Shown here: positions 40,173 to 48,959 of the stretch, piece by piece
Numbering within the stretch: position 1 is the first letter of the stretch
Layout: every line of letters begins with the position of its first letter
Source of the DNA: Mycobacterium sp. JS623
Lineage (GTDB): Bacteria > Actinomycetota > Actinomycetes > Mycobacteriales > Mycobacteriaceae
Direction: 5' to 3'
Length of the DNA: 64,000 bases
NCBI RefSeq assembly: GCF_000328565.1
Contig: NC_019966.1
Span: 3,162,001 to 3,226,000, forward strand
Made by a program: the position numbers and the translations under genes
The notes under the pieces: generated by a model
What the model was told of the DNA's origin: nothing
Seen by the model: the letters and a program-made list of their open reading frames with translations, nothing else
Databases searched by the model: none

Positions 40173-40652
40173 GTGACGGAAAAGGACCACAACTCTGGGG
40201 CTGACCAGTCTGAGGATGTCACCGTGGAGACGACATCGGTCTTCCGCGCCGACTTCCTCAACGAACTGGACGCTCCGCCCGCCGCCGGCAGCGAGGGTGC
40301 GGTCTCGGGTGTGGAGGGGCTACCTGCCGGGTCGGCCCTGCTGGTCGTCAAGCGCGGCCCCAACGCAGGGTCGCGATTCCTGCTCGACCAGCCCACCACC
40401 TCGGCCGGTCGCCATCCCGACAGCGACATCTTCCTCGACGACGTCACCGTGAGCCGTCGGCACGCCGAGTTCCGGCTGGAAGGTGGCGAGTTCCAGGTGG
40501 TCGACGTGGGCAGCCTCAACGGCACCTACGTCAACCGGGAGCCCGTCGATTCGGCGGTGCTGGCCAATGGCGACGAGGTGCAGATCGGCAAGTTCCGCCT
40601 GGTGTTCTTGACCGGGCCCAAGGGCGACGACGACAGCGGCCCAGGCAGCTAA
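40173..40652 (+). CDS. garA: FHA-domain regulator GarA (OdhI)
   Basis: 159 aa from GTG 40173 behind GAGGAGC. The N-terminal phosphoacceptor motif [16 protein letters not shown] has Thr20-Thr21, targets of PknG and PknB. The FHA domain (about residues 62-140) shows [23 protein letters not shown] and [17 protein letters not shown]. Unphosphorylated GarA inhibits alpha-ketoglutarate dehydrogenase and NAD-glutamate dehydrogenase and activates glutamate synthase, so it sets carbon/nitrogen flux at 2-oxoglutarate. A linker mini-ORF couples it to ftsR. Confidence 0.97.
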   Translation: MTEKDHNSGADQSEDVTVETTSVFRADFLNELDAPPAAGSEGAVSGVEGLPAGSALLVVKRGPNAGSRFLLDQPTTSAGRHPDSDIFLDDVTVSRRHAEFRLEGGEFQVVDVGSLNGTYVNREPVDSAVLANGDEVQIGKFRLVFLTGPKGDDDSGPGS

Positions 40653-40655
40653 GCG

Positions 40656-40682
40656 ATGAGCGCGCGCGCGAAGAGCCGATGA
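40656..40682 (+). other. Linker mini-ORF (8 codons) before ftsR
   Basis: ATG 40656, four bases after the garA TAA, reads MSARAKSR and ends at TGA 40680-40682, overlapping the ftsR ATG at 40679 (ATGA). Its opening ATGAGCGC and following GCGCGAAGA match the linker ORF at 7363, suggesting a dispersed element rather than chance. Confidence 0.45.
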
Positions 40683-41413
40683 CACAGCCGGACGTCCGCT
40701 CATCCCTCGCCGGGATGTCGATCGGAGCGGTCCTGGATCTGCTGCGACCGGACTTCCCGGACGTGACCATCTCCAAGATTCGTTTTTTGGAGGCCGAGGG
40801 ACTGGTCACGCCCGAGCGCACCCCCTCGGGGTATCGGCGATTCACCGCCTACGACTGCGCACGGCTGCGGTTCATCCTGACCGCGCAGCGCGATCAGTAT
40901 CTGCCGTTGAAGGTCATCAAGGCCCAGCTGGACGCTCAACCCGACGGCGAGCTGCCCCAGGGCGGATCCGCTTACGGCGTACCGCGTTTGGTCCCCGTTG
41001 ATTCCGACACACCGGACGGCGGCGTGTCGGTGGCACAGTCGCAGGTGCGTCTTCGCCGCGAGGATCTGCTGTTGCGATCCGGCATTGACGACGCGTTGCT
41101 CAACGAGCTGGTCAAGGGCGGCATCGTCAAACCCGGCGCAGCGGGTTTCTTCGACGAACATTCGGTCGTGATCGCGCAGTGCGCCAAGGCGCTGGCGGAG
41201 TACGGCGTCGAGCCGCGGCATCTGCGGGCGTTTCGCTCCGCGGCCGACCGCCAGTCCGATCTGATCGCCCAAATCGCCGGTCCGGTGGTCAAGGCGGGTA
41301 AGGCCGGCGCCCGTGACCGCGCCGACGATCTGGCCCGCGAGGTGGCCGCGCTGGCGATCACGTTGCACACGTCGCTGATCAAGTCCGCCGTACGCGACGT
41401 TCTGGATCGCTGA
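40679..41413 (+). CDS. ftsR: MerR-family cell-division regulator FtsR
   Basis: 244 aa. N-terminal MerR winged helix [55 protein letters not shown] (residues 13-67) and a long C-terminal region with [42 protein letters not shown]. Matches Rv1828 and FtsR, the activator of ftsZ expression described in Corynebacterium. Sits in the garA-ftsR-nuclease-resR cluster. Confidence 0.92.
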   Translation: MTQPDVRSSLAGMSIGAVLDLLRPDFPDVTISKIRFLEAEGLVTPERTPSGYRRFTAYDCARLRFILTAQRDQYLPLKVIKAQLDAQPDGELPQGGSAYGVPRLVPVDSDTPDGGVSVAQSQVRLRREDLLLRSGIDDALLNELVKGGIVKPGAAGFFDEHSVVIAQCAKALAEYGVEPRHLRAFRSAADRQSDLIAQIAGPVVKAGKAGARDRADDLAREVAALAITLHTSLIKSAVRDVLDR

Positions 41414-41462
41414 GGATTAGACTCGTTTTTTGACGGCTTCTTTGTGCGGAGGGCAGACACAG

Positions 41463-41957
41463 ATGGGTGAGGTTCGTGTGGTCGGCATTCGCGTGGAGCA
41501 GCCGCAGAACCAGCCGGTGCTGCTGCTGCGGGAAGCCAACGGTGACCGCTACTTGCCGATCTGGATCGGCCAGCCGGAGGCTGCAGCGATCGCGCTCGAA
41601 CAGCAGGGCCATGAGCCCGCTCGGCCGCTGACGCACGATCTGATCCGAGATCTCATTACGGCCCTTGGTCATTCGCTCAAAGAGGTGCGCATCGTCGACC
41701 TCCAGGAGGGCACCTTCTACGCGGACTTGATCTTTGACCGCGACATCAAGGTGTCGGCGCGGCCGTCGGATTCGGTGGCCATCGCGCTGCGCGTCGGCGT
41801 TCCGATCTATGTCGAGGAGGCGGTGCTCGCCGAGGCGGGCCTGCTGATTCCCGACGAAAACGACGAAGAGGCTGCGGGCGCGGTGCGCGAGGACGAAGTC
41901 GAGAAGTTCAAAGAGTTTCTCGACAGCGTGTCGCCCGACGATTTCAAGGCGACATAG
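41463..41957 (+). CDS. DUF151 bifunctional-nuclease-family protein (Rv1829-like)
   Basis: 164 aa from ATG 41463. DUF151 pattern: VRVEQPQNQPVLLLREANGDRYLPIWIGQPEAAAIALEQQG, RPLTHDLIRDLITALGHSLKEVRIVDLQEGTFYADLIF, and SARPSDSVAIALRVGVPIYVEE. Plant homologues have DNase/RNase activity; the bacterial role is unclear. The acidic C-terminus is usual. It lies between two MerR regulators, ftsR and resR, conserved across mycobacteria. Confidence 0.92.
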   Translation: MGEVRVVGIRVEQPQNQPVLLLREANGDRYLPIWIGQPEAAAIALEQQGHEPARPLTHDLIRDLITALGHSLKEVRIVDLQEGTFYADLIFDRDIKVSARPSDSVAIALRVGVPIYVEEAVLAEAGLLIPDENDEEAAGAVREDEVEKFKEFLDSVSPDDFKAT

Positions 41958-42141
41958 TCCAGAACTGACGCGTGGGCCCTGTCCGCTGGGGTTTTGTCAC
42001 GGAAACGTCTCGTCGCGCCCGACACGCGGCGCGGGTTTCTTCGAACTATGAATTGGGCAGCCATACTTGGTCGTGACGAGCAGAAATGGCTCGACGGGAA
42101 GCGTATGCTCGACACATTCGAGCTTCGGCAAACGTGCGCCC

Positions 42142-42810
42142 ATGCAGGTCACAGACGCGAGTTCGATCGGCGAGAGGATTGGCAGAGTGGGAGACACGCC
42201 ACGTCAAGAGCAGCTGGACCTGTCCACCAGCAGCGGGCCCGCCGAATCGCCGGCAGCCGCCCCCAGCGAACCCGTGCAGGCCGGTCTGTTCCCCGACGAC
42301 TCGGTGCCCGACGAACTCGTGGGCTACCGCGGTCCCAGCGCCTGCCAGATCGCCGGAATCACTTACCGACAACTGGATTACTGGGCGCGGACCTCGCTCG
42401 TAGTGCCGTCCATCCGCGGCGCAGCCGGGTCGGGTAGCCAACGGCTCTACTCGTTCAAGGACATCCTGGTCCTCAAGATCGTCAAACGCTTGCTGGACAC
42501 CGGCATCTCGCTGCACAACATCCGCGTCGCCGTCGACCACTTGCGTCAGCGCGGCGTCCGCGATCTGGCCAACATCACGCTGTTCTCCGACGGCACCACG
42601 GTCTACGAGTGCACGTCGGCCGAAGAGGTTGTCGACCTGCTGCAGGGCGGCCAGGGCGTGTTCGGCATCGCGGTGTCCGGCGCCATGCGGGAGCTGACCG
42701 GCGCGATCGCCGAATTCCCCGGCGAGCGTGCCGACGGCGGCGAGTCGATCGCCACGCCCGAGGACGAGCTGGCCTCGCGCCGCAAGCATCGCGACCGCAA
42801 AATCGGCTGA
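42142..42810 (+). CDS. resR: MerR-family regulator ResR (McdR)
   Basis: 222 aa from ATG 42142, close to the length I recall for Rv1830; GTG 42187 has the better ribosome-binding site (GAGAGGA) and would give 207 aa. The MerR helix-turn-helix is ACQIAGITYRQLDYWARTSLVVPSIRGAAGSGSQRLYSFKDILVLKIVKRLLDTGISLHNIR. Rv1830 has been linked to cell-division timing and to antibiotic resilience in clinical M. tuberculosis. Its own promoter lies in 41958-42141. Confidence 0.88.
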   Translation: MQVTDASSIGERIGRVGDTPRQEQLDLSTSSGPAESPAAAPSEPVQAGLFPDDSVPDELVGYRGPSACQIAGITYRQLDYWARTSLVVPSIRGAAGSGSQRLYSFKDILVLKIVKRLLDTGISLHNIRVAVDHLRQRGVRDLANITLFSDGTTVYECTSAEEVVDLLQGGQGVFGIAVSGAMRELTGAIAEFPGERADGGESIATPEDELASRRKHRDRKIG

Positions 42811-42884
42811 CACGCCGCCTGCTTTGCCAGCCGAAATCGCCGCTCAGCGGTGGTGCCGGTAAACTCGCCTATGCATCGCCCTTG

Positions 42885-42992
42885 TGTGGGAGAGTTCCGT
42901 GACCGCCAGCCACGGACGCCGAAGGAGCAACACCTCTCCGTCAACCTCTCAGGCACCCAGGACCGCGCAAGGCCCCGATGCCTCTGGAGACA
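42885..42992 (+). promoter_or_regulatory. Glycine riboswitch (gcvT element)
   Basis: Upstream of gcvP the leader contains the conserved glycine-aptamer segments in order: GTGGGAGAGTTCCG (about 42886), CGCCGAAGGAGCAA (42918-42930), CTCTCAGGCACCCAGGACCG (42946-42965) and CCTCTGGAGA (42981-42990), pairing with the opening GGGAGAG-type strand. One aptamer is clear; I do not see a full second one. Glycine binding should switch gcvP on. A GGGGGAGGG/CCTCTCC stem at about 43012-43036 in the remaining leader may be the expression platform. Confidence 0.88.
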
Positions 42993-43048
42993 CCCGACCG
43001 GGTTGACGACTGAGGGGGAGGGACGTTCCTCTCCGGGAGTGCACCTCA

Positions 43049-45880
43049 GTGTTCGATCACAACCAGCCCAACTTCGCGGATCGTCACATCGGACCCGACG
43101 CCGACGCCGTCGCGACGATGCTCAAGATCATCGGCGTGGGATCTCTGGACGAACTGGCCGACATAGCGTTGCCCGCGGGCATCCTCGACGCGCTGTCCGC
43201 CGACGGCGTCGCGCCGGGACTCGATCAACTGCTGCCCGCCGCCAGCGAGCACGAAGCGCTGGCCGAGTTGCGCGCCATTGCTGATTCGAACACCGTTGCC
43301 GTTTCGATGATCGGGCAGGGCTACTTCGACACGCTGACGCCACCGGTGTTGCGCCGCAACATACTTGAGAACCCGGCGTGGTACACCGCCTACACCCCGT
43401 ATCAGCCGGAGATCAGCCAGGGCCGGCTCGAGGCGCTGCTGAACTTCCAGACGATGGTCGCCGACCTGACCGGACTCGAGGTCGCCAACGCCTCGATGCT
43501 CGACGAGGGCACCGCGGCCGCCGAGGCGATGGCGTTGATGCACCGCGCCGTGCGTGGGCCGTCGAACCGGCTGGTCATCGACGCGGATGTGTACAGGCAG
43601 ACGGCCGCCATCGTGGCCACCCGCGCCGAACCGCTCGGCATCGAGATCGTCACCACCGATCTGCGCGCAGGCCTGCCTGACGGCGACTTCTTCGGGGTGA
43701 TCACCCAGCTTCCCGGCGCCAGCGGCGGGGTCGTCGACTGGACCGAGTTGGTGGCCGCTGCGCACGAGCGCGGCACGCTGGTGGCGATCGGCGCCGACCT
43801 GCTGGCGCTGACGTTGATCGCATCGCCGGGCGACATCGGCGCCGACGTCGCGTTCGGCACCACCCAACGTTTCGGTGTGCCAATGGGATTCGGCGGCCCG
43901 CACGCGGGCTACCTCGCGGTCCACGCGAAGCACGCACGCCAATTGCCCGGTCGACTGGTCGGCGTTTCGGTCGATGCAGATGGGTCGCCGGCCTTCAGGC
44001 TGGCGTTGCAGACCCGCGAACAGCACATCCGCCGCGACAAGGCCACCAGCAACATCTGTACCGCGCAGGTGTTGCTTGCGGTGATCGCCTCGATGTACGC
44101 CAGCTACCACGGCGCCGACGGCCTGACCGGCATCGCGCGCCGCGTGCATGCGCGCGCGGAGGCGATCGCCGGTGCGCTTGGCGACGCGCTTGTCCACGAA
44201 AAGTTCTTCGACACCGTGCTCGCTAACGTTCCTGGGCGCGCCGACGAGGTGATCGCTGCGGCCAAGGCCAACGGCATCAACCTGTGGCGCGTGGACGCCG
44301 ACCACGTGTCGGTGTCCTGCGACGAGGCCACCACCGACGAACACGTCGCCCGGGTGATCGAGGCGTTCGGGTTGGCGCCCGCCGGGTCGCTGCACTCCGA
44401 AATCGCAACGCGCACTTCGGAATTCCTCACCCATCCGGCGTTCACGCAGTATCGCACCGAAACAGAGATGATGCGCTACCTGCGGTCGTTGGCTGACAAG
44501 GATATTGCGTTGGACCGCAGCATGATTCCGCTCGGGTCCTGCACGATGAAACTCAACGCGGCCGCCGAGATGGAGCCGATCACCTGGCCGGAGTTCTCCC
44601 GTCAGCACCCGTTCGCACCTGCCTCGGACACGCCGGGGCTGCGCAAGCTGATCGCCGACCTGGAGACCTGGCTGACCGCGATCACCGGCTATGACGCGGT
44701 GTCGCTGCAGCCGAATGCCGGTTCGCAGGGCGAGTACGCCGGCTTGCTGGCGATCCAGGCGTATCACGCCGAGCGCGGCCAGCCCGACCGCGACGTGTGC
44801 CTGATTCCGTCGAGTGCGCACGGCACCAATGCGGCGTCGGCCGCGCTGGTTGGCATGCGGGTCGTGGTGGTGGCGTGCCGGACGAACGGCGACGTCGACC
44901 TTGACGACCTGCGCGCCAAGGTGAACGAGCACGCGGATCGGTTGTCGGCGTTGATGATCACGTATCCGTCGACGCACGGCGTGTATGAGCACGACATCGC
45001 AGATATCTGCGCGGCCGTTCATGACGTCGGCGGCCAGGTGTACGTCGACGGCGCGAACCTCAACGCGCTCGTCGGGCTGGCCCGGCCTGGCCGGTTCGGC
45101 GGCGACGTCAGTCATCTCAATCTGCACAAGACGTTCTGCATCCCGCACGGTGGCGGCGGTCCTGGCGTCGGGCCGGTCGCGGTGCGCGAGCATCTGGCCA
45201 AATACCTGCCCGGCCATCCGCTGGCCGGGGAGCTACCCGACAAGTACACCGTGTCGTCGGCGCCGTATGGGTCTGCCTCGATCCTGCCGATCACGTGGGC
45301 ATACATCCGGATGATGGGCGCCGGCGGCCTGCGCGCGGCGTCGTTGACGGCGATCGCGTCGGCCAACTACATTGCGCGGCGCCTCGATGAGTACTACCCG
45401 GTGCTGTACACGGGCGAGAACGGCATGGTGGCCCACGAGTGCATCCTTGATTTGCGCGGTATCACCAAAGACACCGGCGTCACCGTGGACGATGTGGCAA
45501 AACGCTTGGCGGACTATGGTTTTCACGCGCCGACGATGAGCTTTCCCGTCGCGGGCACCCTGATGGTCGAGCCGACGGAAAGCGAGAGCCTGGCCGAGGT
45601 CGATGCGTTCTGCGACGCGATGATCGCGATCCGCAGCGAAATCGACAAGGTCGGCGCGGGCACGTGGACGGTTGACGACAACCCGCTGCGCGGTGCGCCG
45701 CATACCGCGGAGTGCCTGCTGGTGGCCGACTGGGATCATCCGTACACCCGTGAGCAGGCGGCCTACCCGCTTGGCAAGGGCTTCCGGCCGAAGGTGTGGC
45801 CGCCGGTGCGCCGCATCGACGGTGCCTACGGTGACCGCAATCTGGTGTGCTCGTGCCCGCCGGTCGAGGCGTTCGCCTAA
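43049..45880 (+). CDS. gcvP: Glycine dehydrogenase (decarboxylating), P protein
   Basis: 943 aa, the full-length fused form, from GTG 43049. PLP Lys is in [19 protein letters not shown] (Lys694). Other landmarks are RHIGPD at the N-terminus, [21 protein letters not shown], and [14 protein letters not shown] protein decarboxylates glycine and loads the aminomethyl group on GcvH-lipoate. A glycine riboswitch sits directly upstream, so expression follows glycine. gcvH is 3 kb upstream in its own operon. Confidence 0.97.
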   Translation: MFDHNQPNFADRHIGPDADAVATMLKIIGVGSLDELADIALPAGILDALSADGVAPGLDQLLPAASEHEALAELRAIADSNTVAVSMIGQGYFDTLTPPVLRRNILENPAWYTAYTPYQPEISQGRLEALLNFQTMVADLTGLEVANASMLDEGTAAAEAMALMHRAVRGPSNRLVIDADVYRQTAAIVATRAEPLGIEIVTTDLRAGLPDGDFFGVITQLPGASGGVVDWTELVAAAHERGTLVAIGADLLALTLIASPGDIGADVAFGTTQRFGVPMGFGGPHAGYLAVHAKHARQLPGRLVGVSVDADGSPAFRLALQTREQHIRRDKATSNICTAQVLLAVIASMYASYHGADGLTGIARRVHARAEAIAGALGDALVHEKFFDTVLANVPGRADEVIAAAKANGINLWRVDADHVSVSCDEATTDEHVARVIEAFGLAPAGSLHSEIATRTSEFLTHPAFTQYRTETEMMRYLRSLADKDIALDRSMIPLGSCTMKLNAAAEMEPITWPEFSRQHPFAPASDTPGLRKLIADLETWLTAITGYDAVSLQPNAGSQGEYAGLLAIQAYHAERGQPDRDVCLIPSSAHGTNAASAALVGMRVVVVACRTNGDVDLDDLRAKVNEHADRLSALMITYPSTHGVYEHDIADICAAVHDVGGQVYVDGANLNALVGLARPGRFGGDVSHLNLHKTFCIPHGGGGPGVGPVAVREHLAKYLPGHPLAGELPDKYTVSSAPYGSASILPITWAYIRMMGAGGLRAASLTAIASANYIARRLDEYYPVLYTGENGMVAHECILDLRGITKDTGVTVDDVAKRLADYGFHAPTMSFPVAGTLMVEPTESESLAEVDAFCDAMIAIRSEIDKVGAGTWTVDDNPLRGAPHTAECLLVADWDHPYTREQAAYPLGKGFRPKVWPPVRRIDGAYGDRNLVCSCPPVEAFA

Positions 45881-45967
45881 CCCAGGTCCACCGAGTGTGG
45901 GCTTAACGCACGTTCCGCGCGCCCGAAGCGTGCGGGTAATCCACGTTCGGCGGCTAGGGTCCGTGGT

Positions 45968-46843
45968 GTGGTGCCCCCGAGTGTGGCCGAGTGGCGTGAT
46001 GGCGGCAGCTGGCTGACGACGCCTGCCGGCAAGGTATTCGTCCGCTCGGCACCCGGCGACGGCCCGACGATCCTGCTGCTGCACGGCTACCCGTCGAGTT
46101 CGTATGACTATCGCGGCGTGGTGCCGCACCTCGCAGGCCGGGCCTGGCTGACGCTGGATTTTCTGGGCTTCGGCCTCTCGGACAAGCCTCGGCCGCACCG
46201 CTACAGCCTGCTGGAGCAGGCCGACATCGTGCAGGCCGTCGTCGCCGCCGAGGCGCCGGGGTCGGTCGTTCTCATCGCGCACGACATGGGGACATCGGTG
46301 ACGACGGAGCTGTTGGCCCGAGACCTTCAGGGCGCCTTGCCCTTTGACCTCCAACGCGTCGTGCTCAGCAACGGCAGCGTGATCCTGAGTCGCGCCAGCC
46401 TGCGGCCCGTCCAGAAGCTGCTGCGCGGCCCGCTCGGCCCGCTGGCCGCGCGCCTGTCCAGCGGCGGCAGGTTCACCAAGGAGTTCGGGCGACTGTTCAG
46501 CGCGAACCATCCACTGGGCAAGGAAGAAGCCGACGCGCAGTGGGCACTGATCGCCAACAACGACGGGCACCGCATCGCGCACCTGCTGATCTCGTATCTC
46601 GACGAGCGCGAGCGATACGCCGACCGGTGGCACGGCGCTGTGCGCGACTGGCCCAAACCGCTGAGCTTCCTGTGGGCGCTCGACGATCCGGTGGCGACCA
46701 CGAATGTGCTCGACGGACTACGCGAATTGCGGCCCGCCGCAGACGTTGTCGAGTTACCCAGCGTCGGGCACTATCCGCAAGTGGAAGTGCCCGAGGTGTT
46801 CACCCGCGCAGCACTGAGCCTGCTGACGACGGCGTCGCACTAA
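45968..46843 (+). CDS. lipZ: Alpha/beta hydrolase (LipZ-like, Asp-nucleophile type)
   Basis: 291 aa. HGYPSSSYDYRGVVPHLA carries the oxyanion HG motif, and the nucleophile elbow reads LIAHDMGTSVTTEL: an Asp, as in epoxide hydrolases and haloalkane dehalogenases, not a Ser. The catalytic His is in VELPSVGHYPQVEVPEVF and an acid in WALDDPVA. Position after gcvP and before the VWA gene matches lipZ (Rv1834), although the Asp argues against a simple lipase. The last 4 bases overlap the convergent VWA gene. Confidence 0.82.
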   Translation: MVPPSVAEWRDGGSWLTTPAGKVFVRSAPGDGPTILLLHGYPSSSYDYRGVVPHLAGRAWLTLDFLGFGLSDKPRPHRYSLLEQADIVQAVVAAEAPGSVVLIAHDMGTSVTTELLARDLQGALPFDLQRVVLSNGSVILSRASLRPVQKLLRGPLGPLAARLSSGGRFTKEFGRLFSANHPLGKEEADAQWALIANNDGHRIAHLLISYLDERERYADRWHGAVRDWPKPLSFLWALDDPVATTNVLDGLRELRPAADVVELPSVGHYPQVEVPEVFTRAALSLLTTASH

Positions 46844-48945
46844 CCGACGAACTGCGTGATCGCTGCGGTGAGGTCGGGCGAGGCCGAGCTGCCGAGGTTC
46901 TGGTAGCTGCCACCGCTGGCCTGTGCGACGGCCTCCCAGGTGGAGCGGTCCGAATCGTTGCCGAAGTCGATCACATTCACCGCGATCGGGCGGCCCTGAT
47001 CGAAGGCACCGCGGATGTACTGCTGCAGGCCCGAGCCGTCCAGTGACTGGTCGGTGTGCGGCCCCGCGGTGATGAGCAGAATCGAATTGTTCTGGCCCTG
47101 ACGGTAATTCGCCTTTGCCTGGTCGTAAAGCATCCGCAGCGTGGTGAATGACACCGCACCGCCGCCCGACGCGGTCTGCGAGTTCAGCGCACTGGTCAAC
47201 GCCGCCGAGCGCGGCTGACCGTTGACCTGATCCGACAGCGGACCGGTGCTCACCTCCGAGCGGCCTTCGACACCGTCGAACGTCCACAGCCCGACCGCGG
47301 CATTCTGCGGCAGGGCCCGCAGCCGCGCGTTGAGTGCAGCCACCACATTGGCCAGCCGCGACTTGCCGCCCTCATCGGTAGGCATCGACTGGTCGAGCAC
47401 GATGGTCACCGCAGGGCTCTCGGCCGGCGCGGTCAACGCGTTGGCCAGCGTCGCCCGCATCGAGGCGTCACCAATTGAAAGGGGTGCCGACACCGGCGCA
47501 AAACTCGTCACGTCGCTCTTCGGCGGCGTGGCGCCCTCGGTCCGGAAACCGGCCTTGGCCAACTCGGCTAGCTGTTCGGGTTTGCGCATGAACCGGGCGA
47601 ATTCACTGGCCGCGCTGACCTGTTCCTGCGACAGCCAGTTGCCGCTGAGCAGCACCGTCGGATAGTCGGCGATGGCCGTCGGGCCTGGCGGCAACCACGA
47701 GGCGAGCCTGTCCTTGGCGTTCGGCATCGAAGCGGCGCGTGCGAACAACTGTTGTTCGGTGCTGACGACGGCGTGCACCGGCGCAGTCGCCGGATCGGAC
47801 GAATTCACCAATGCGTCCATCGCGGTGGTCCACTTGTTGTCGGCGAGCCTGGGCTGGCCACCCACCAGCGTGTTGACCGCTCCCGCTCCAGCACTGGCCG
47901 GTTGGCCCGCGGGCGCCGACGCCGCCGCCACGGCCTCTGCCGCCAAATAGGAGGCGTCGCTGTCGCCGCTCAGCGGCAACGACAGCCGTAACGGCCCCCA
48001 ACCGGGCAGATTCAGGCCGTCCAACGCTGTCTGATTGGTCTGCAGGCCCGGCAGCGTTCCCCAATTCTGTTGGGCCAGCGCATTTTTGAGCTGCGGCCTG
48101 GTGGCGATCAGAACGGGCGAGGTGACAAGGGAGCGGCTGTCGCTGACCGTCTGCGCACCGGCGGCTGCCTCGAGGCGGGCCTCCGACACCGAGCTGGCCG
48201 GGATCCACAGCGCGGGCCGCTCACCGAGTTCGGGGGGCCACTTGCCGATGAAGCCGTTGACGACCTGGTCGGAATCGGCGGGCCGGACACCGATCTTCAC
48301 GCATTTGTCGGCGACGGGCGCCGCGCTCTTGTTGTAGGCATCGGCCAGCTTGTGGACCTGATCGGCGATCGACGGGTCGGCGACGACACTGACCGCCAGA
48401 TCGCCGTCCACGCACCGCGCGGCGAGCGCATCGCTGCGATGGGACAGAGCGTCGCCGAAGAATCGCCACAGAATGAACGCACCGACGATCACCACGACGG
48501 CCACGAGAGCGGCGATCACGCCAACGCTGACACCCCGCCTGCCGGGTGTGATTGCGCGGTGGCTACCCGTCCACTCGCCGCCTTCCCATTCACCGCTGTG
48601 CTTCTGTCCGGATCGGGGCGGCGGACCGGCACCGCGTGCAGGTTCCGGGTGCGGGTACTCGTCGGCGGGCTCGTCGAAGTCGGCTTGGCCGTAATCGCCG
48701 CCGTAGTCGGGCTCGTCATAGCCCGGCCCGTCATAGCCGGAGTCGTAGCCCGCGTCGTCGTAACTCGGCTCGTCGAAGTCGCCGTCGGGATACGGGGTGG
48801 ACGGGTAGGCGGCGGGCTCGTCGTAGCCGGCGCCCGGACCGTCGGGCTCTGGCGGCGGCTGACGACCGAAGCGTTGTGTAGGCGGCTCTTCGGGCACGCC
48901 TTCGTCAGCCGAGTCCTCGGGATCGGGAGCGCTATGCCTACCCAC
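46840..48945 (-). CDS. Membrane-anchored protein with substrate-binding-like and VWA domains (Rv1836c-like)
   Basis: 701 aa. A disordered acidic Asp/Glu/Pro/Tyr-rich cytoplasmic tail (1-135) contains repeated YDxPGYDEP-like units. One transmembrane helix follows (about 141-163). The outside part first resembles an extracellular solute-binding fold (DGDLAVSVVADPSIADQVHKLADAYNKSAAPVAD onward), then a von Willebrand A domain beginning VTIVLDQSMPTDEGGKSRLANVVAAL, with a partly degenerate MIDAS (DxS kept). Matches Rv1836c by position. Function unknown; the tail could be a phosphorylation or protein-interaction region. 14 bases downstream of glcB. Confidence 0.85.
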   Translation of the reverse strand: MGRHSAPDPEDSADEGVPEEPPTQRFGRQPPPEPDGPGAGYDEPAAYPSTPYPDGDFDEPSYDDAGYDSGYDGPGYDEPDYGGDYGQADFDEPADEYPHPEPARGAGPPPRSGQKHSGEWEGGEWTGSHRAITPGRRGVSVGVIAALVAVVVIVGAFILWRFFGDALSHRSDALAARCVDGDLAVSVVADPSIADQVHKLADAYNKSAAPVADKCVKIGVRPADSDQVVNGFIGKWPPELGERPALWIPASSVSEARLEAAAGAQTVSDSRSLVTSPVLIATRPQLKNALAQQNWGTLPGLQTNQTALDGLNLPGWGPLRLSLPLSGDSDASYLAAEAVAAASAPAGQPASAGAGAVNTLVGGQPRLADNKWTTAMDALVNSSDPATAPVHAVVSTEQQLFARAASMPNAKDRLASWLPPGPTAIADYPTVLLSGNWLSQEQVSAASEFARFMRKPEQLAELAKAGFRTEGATPPKSDVTSFAPVSAPLSIGDASMRATLANALTAPAESPAVTIVLDQSMPTDEGGKSRLANVVAALNARLRALPQNAAVGLWTFDGVEGRSEVSTGPLSDQVNGQPRSAALTSALNSQTASGGGAVSFTTLRMLYDQAKANYRQGQNNSILLITAGPHTDQSLDGSGLQQYIRGAFDQGRPIAVNVIDFGNDSDRSTWEAVAQASGGSYQNLGSSASPDLTAAITQFVG

Positions 48946-48959
48946 TTAACCCCTTGTGC

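Noticed and set aside
43046..45217. 723-codon open frame on the minus strand opposite gcvP
   Set aside because: Low-complexity Arg/Gly/Val/Asp composition with no family pattern; typical antisense shadow of a high-G+C gene, and gcvP itself is certain.
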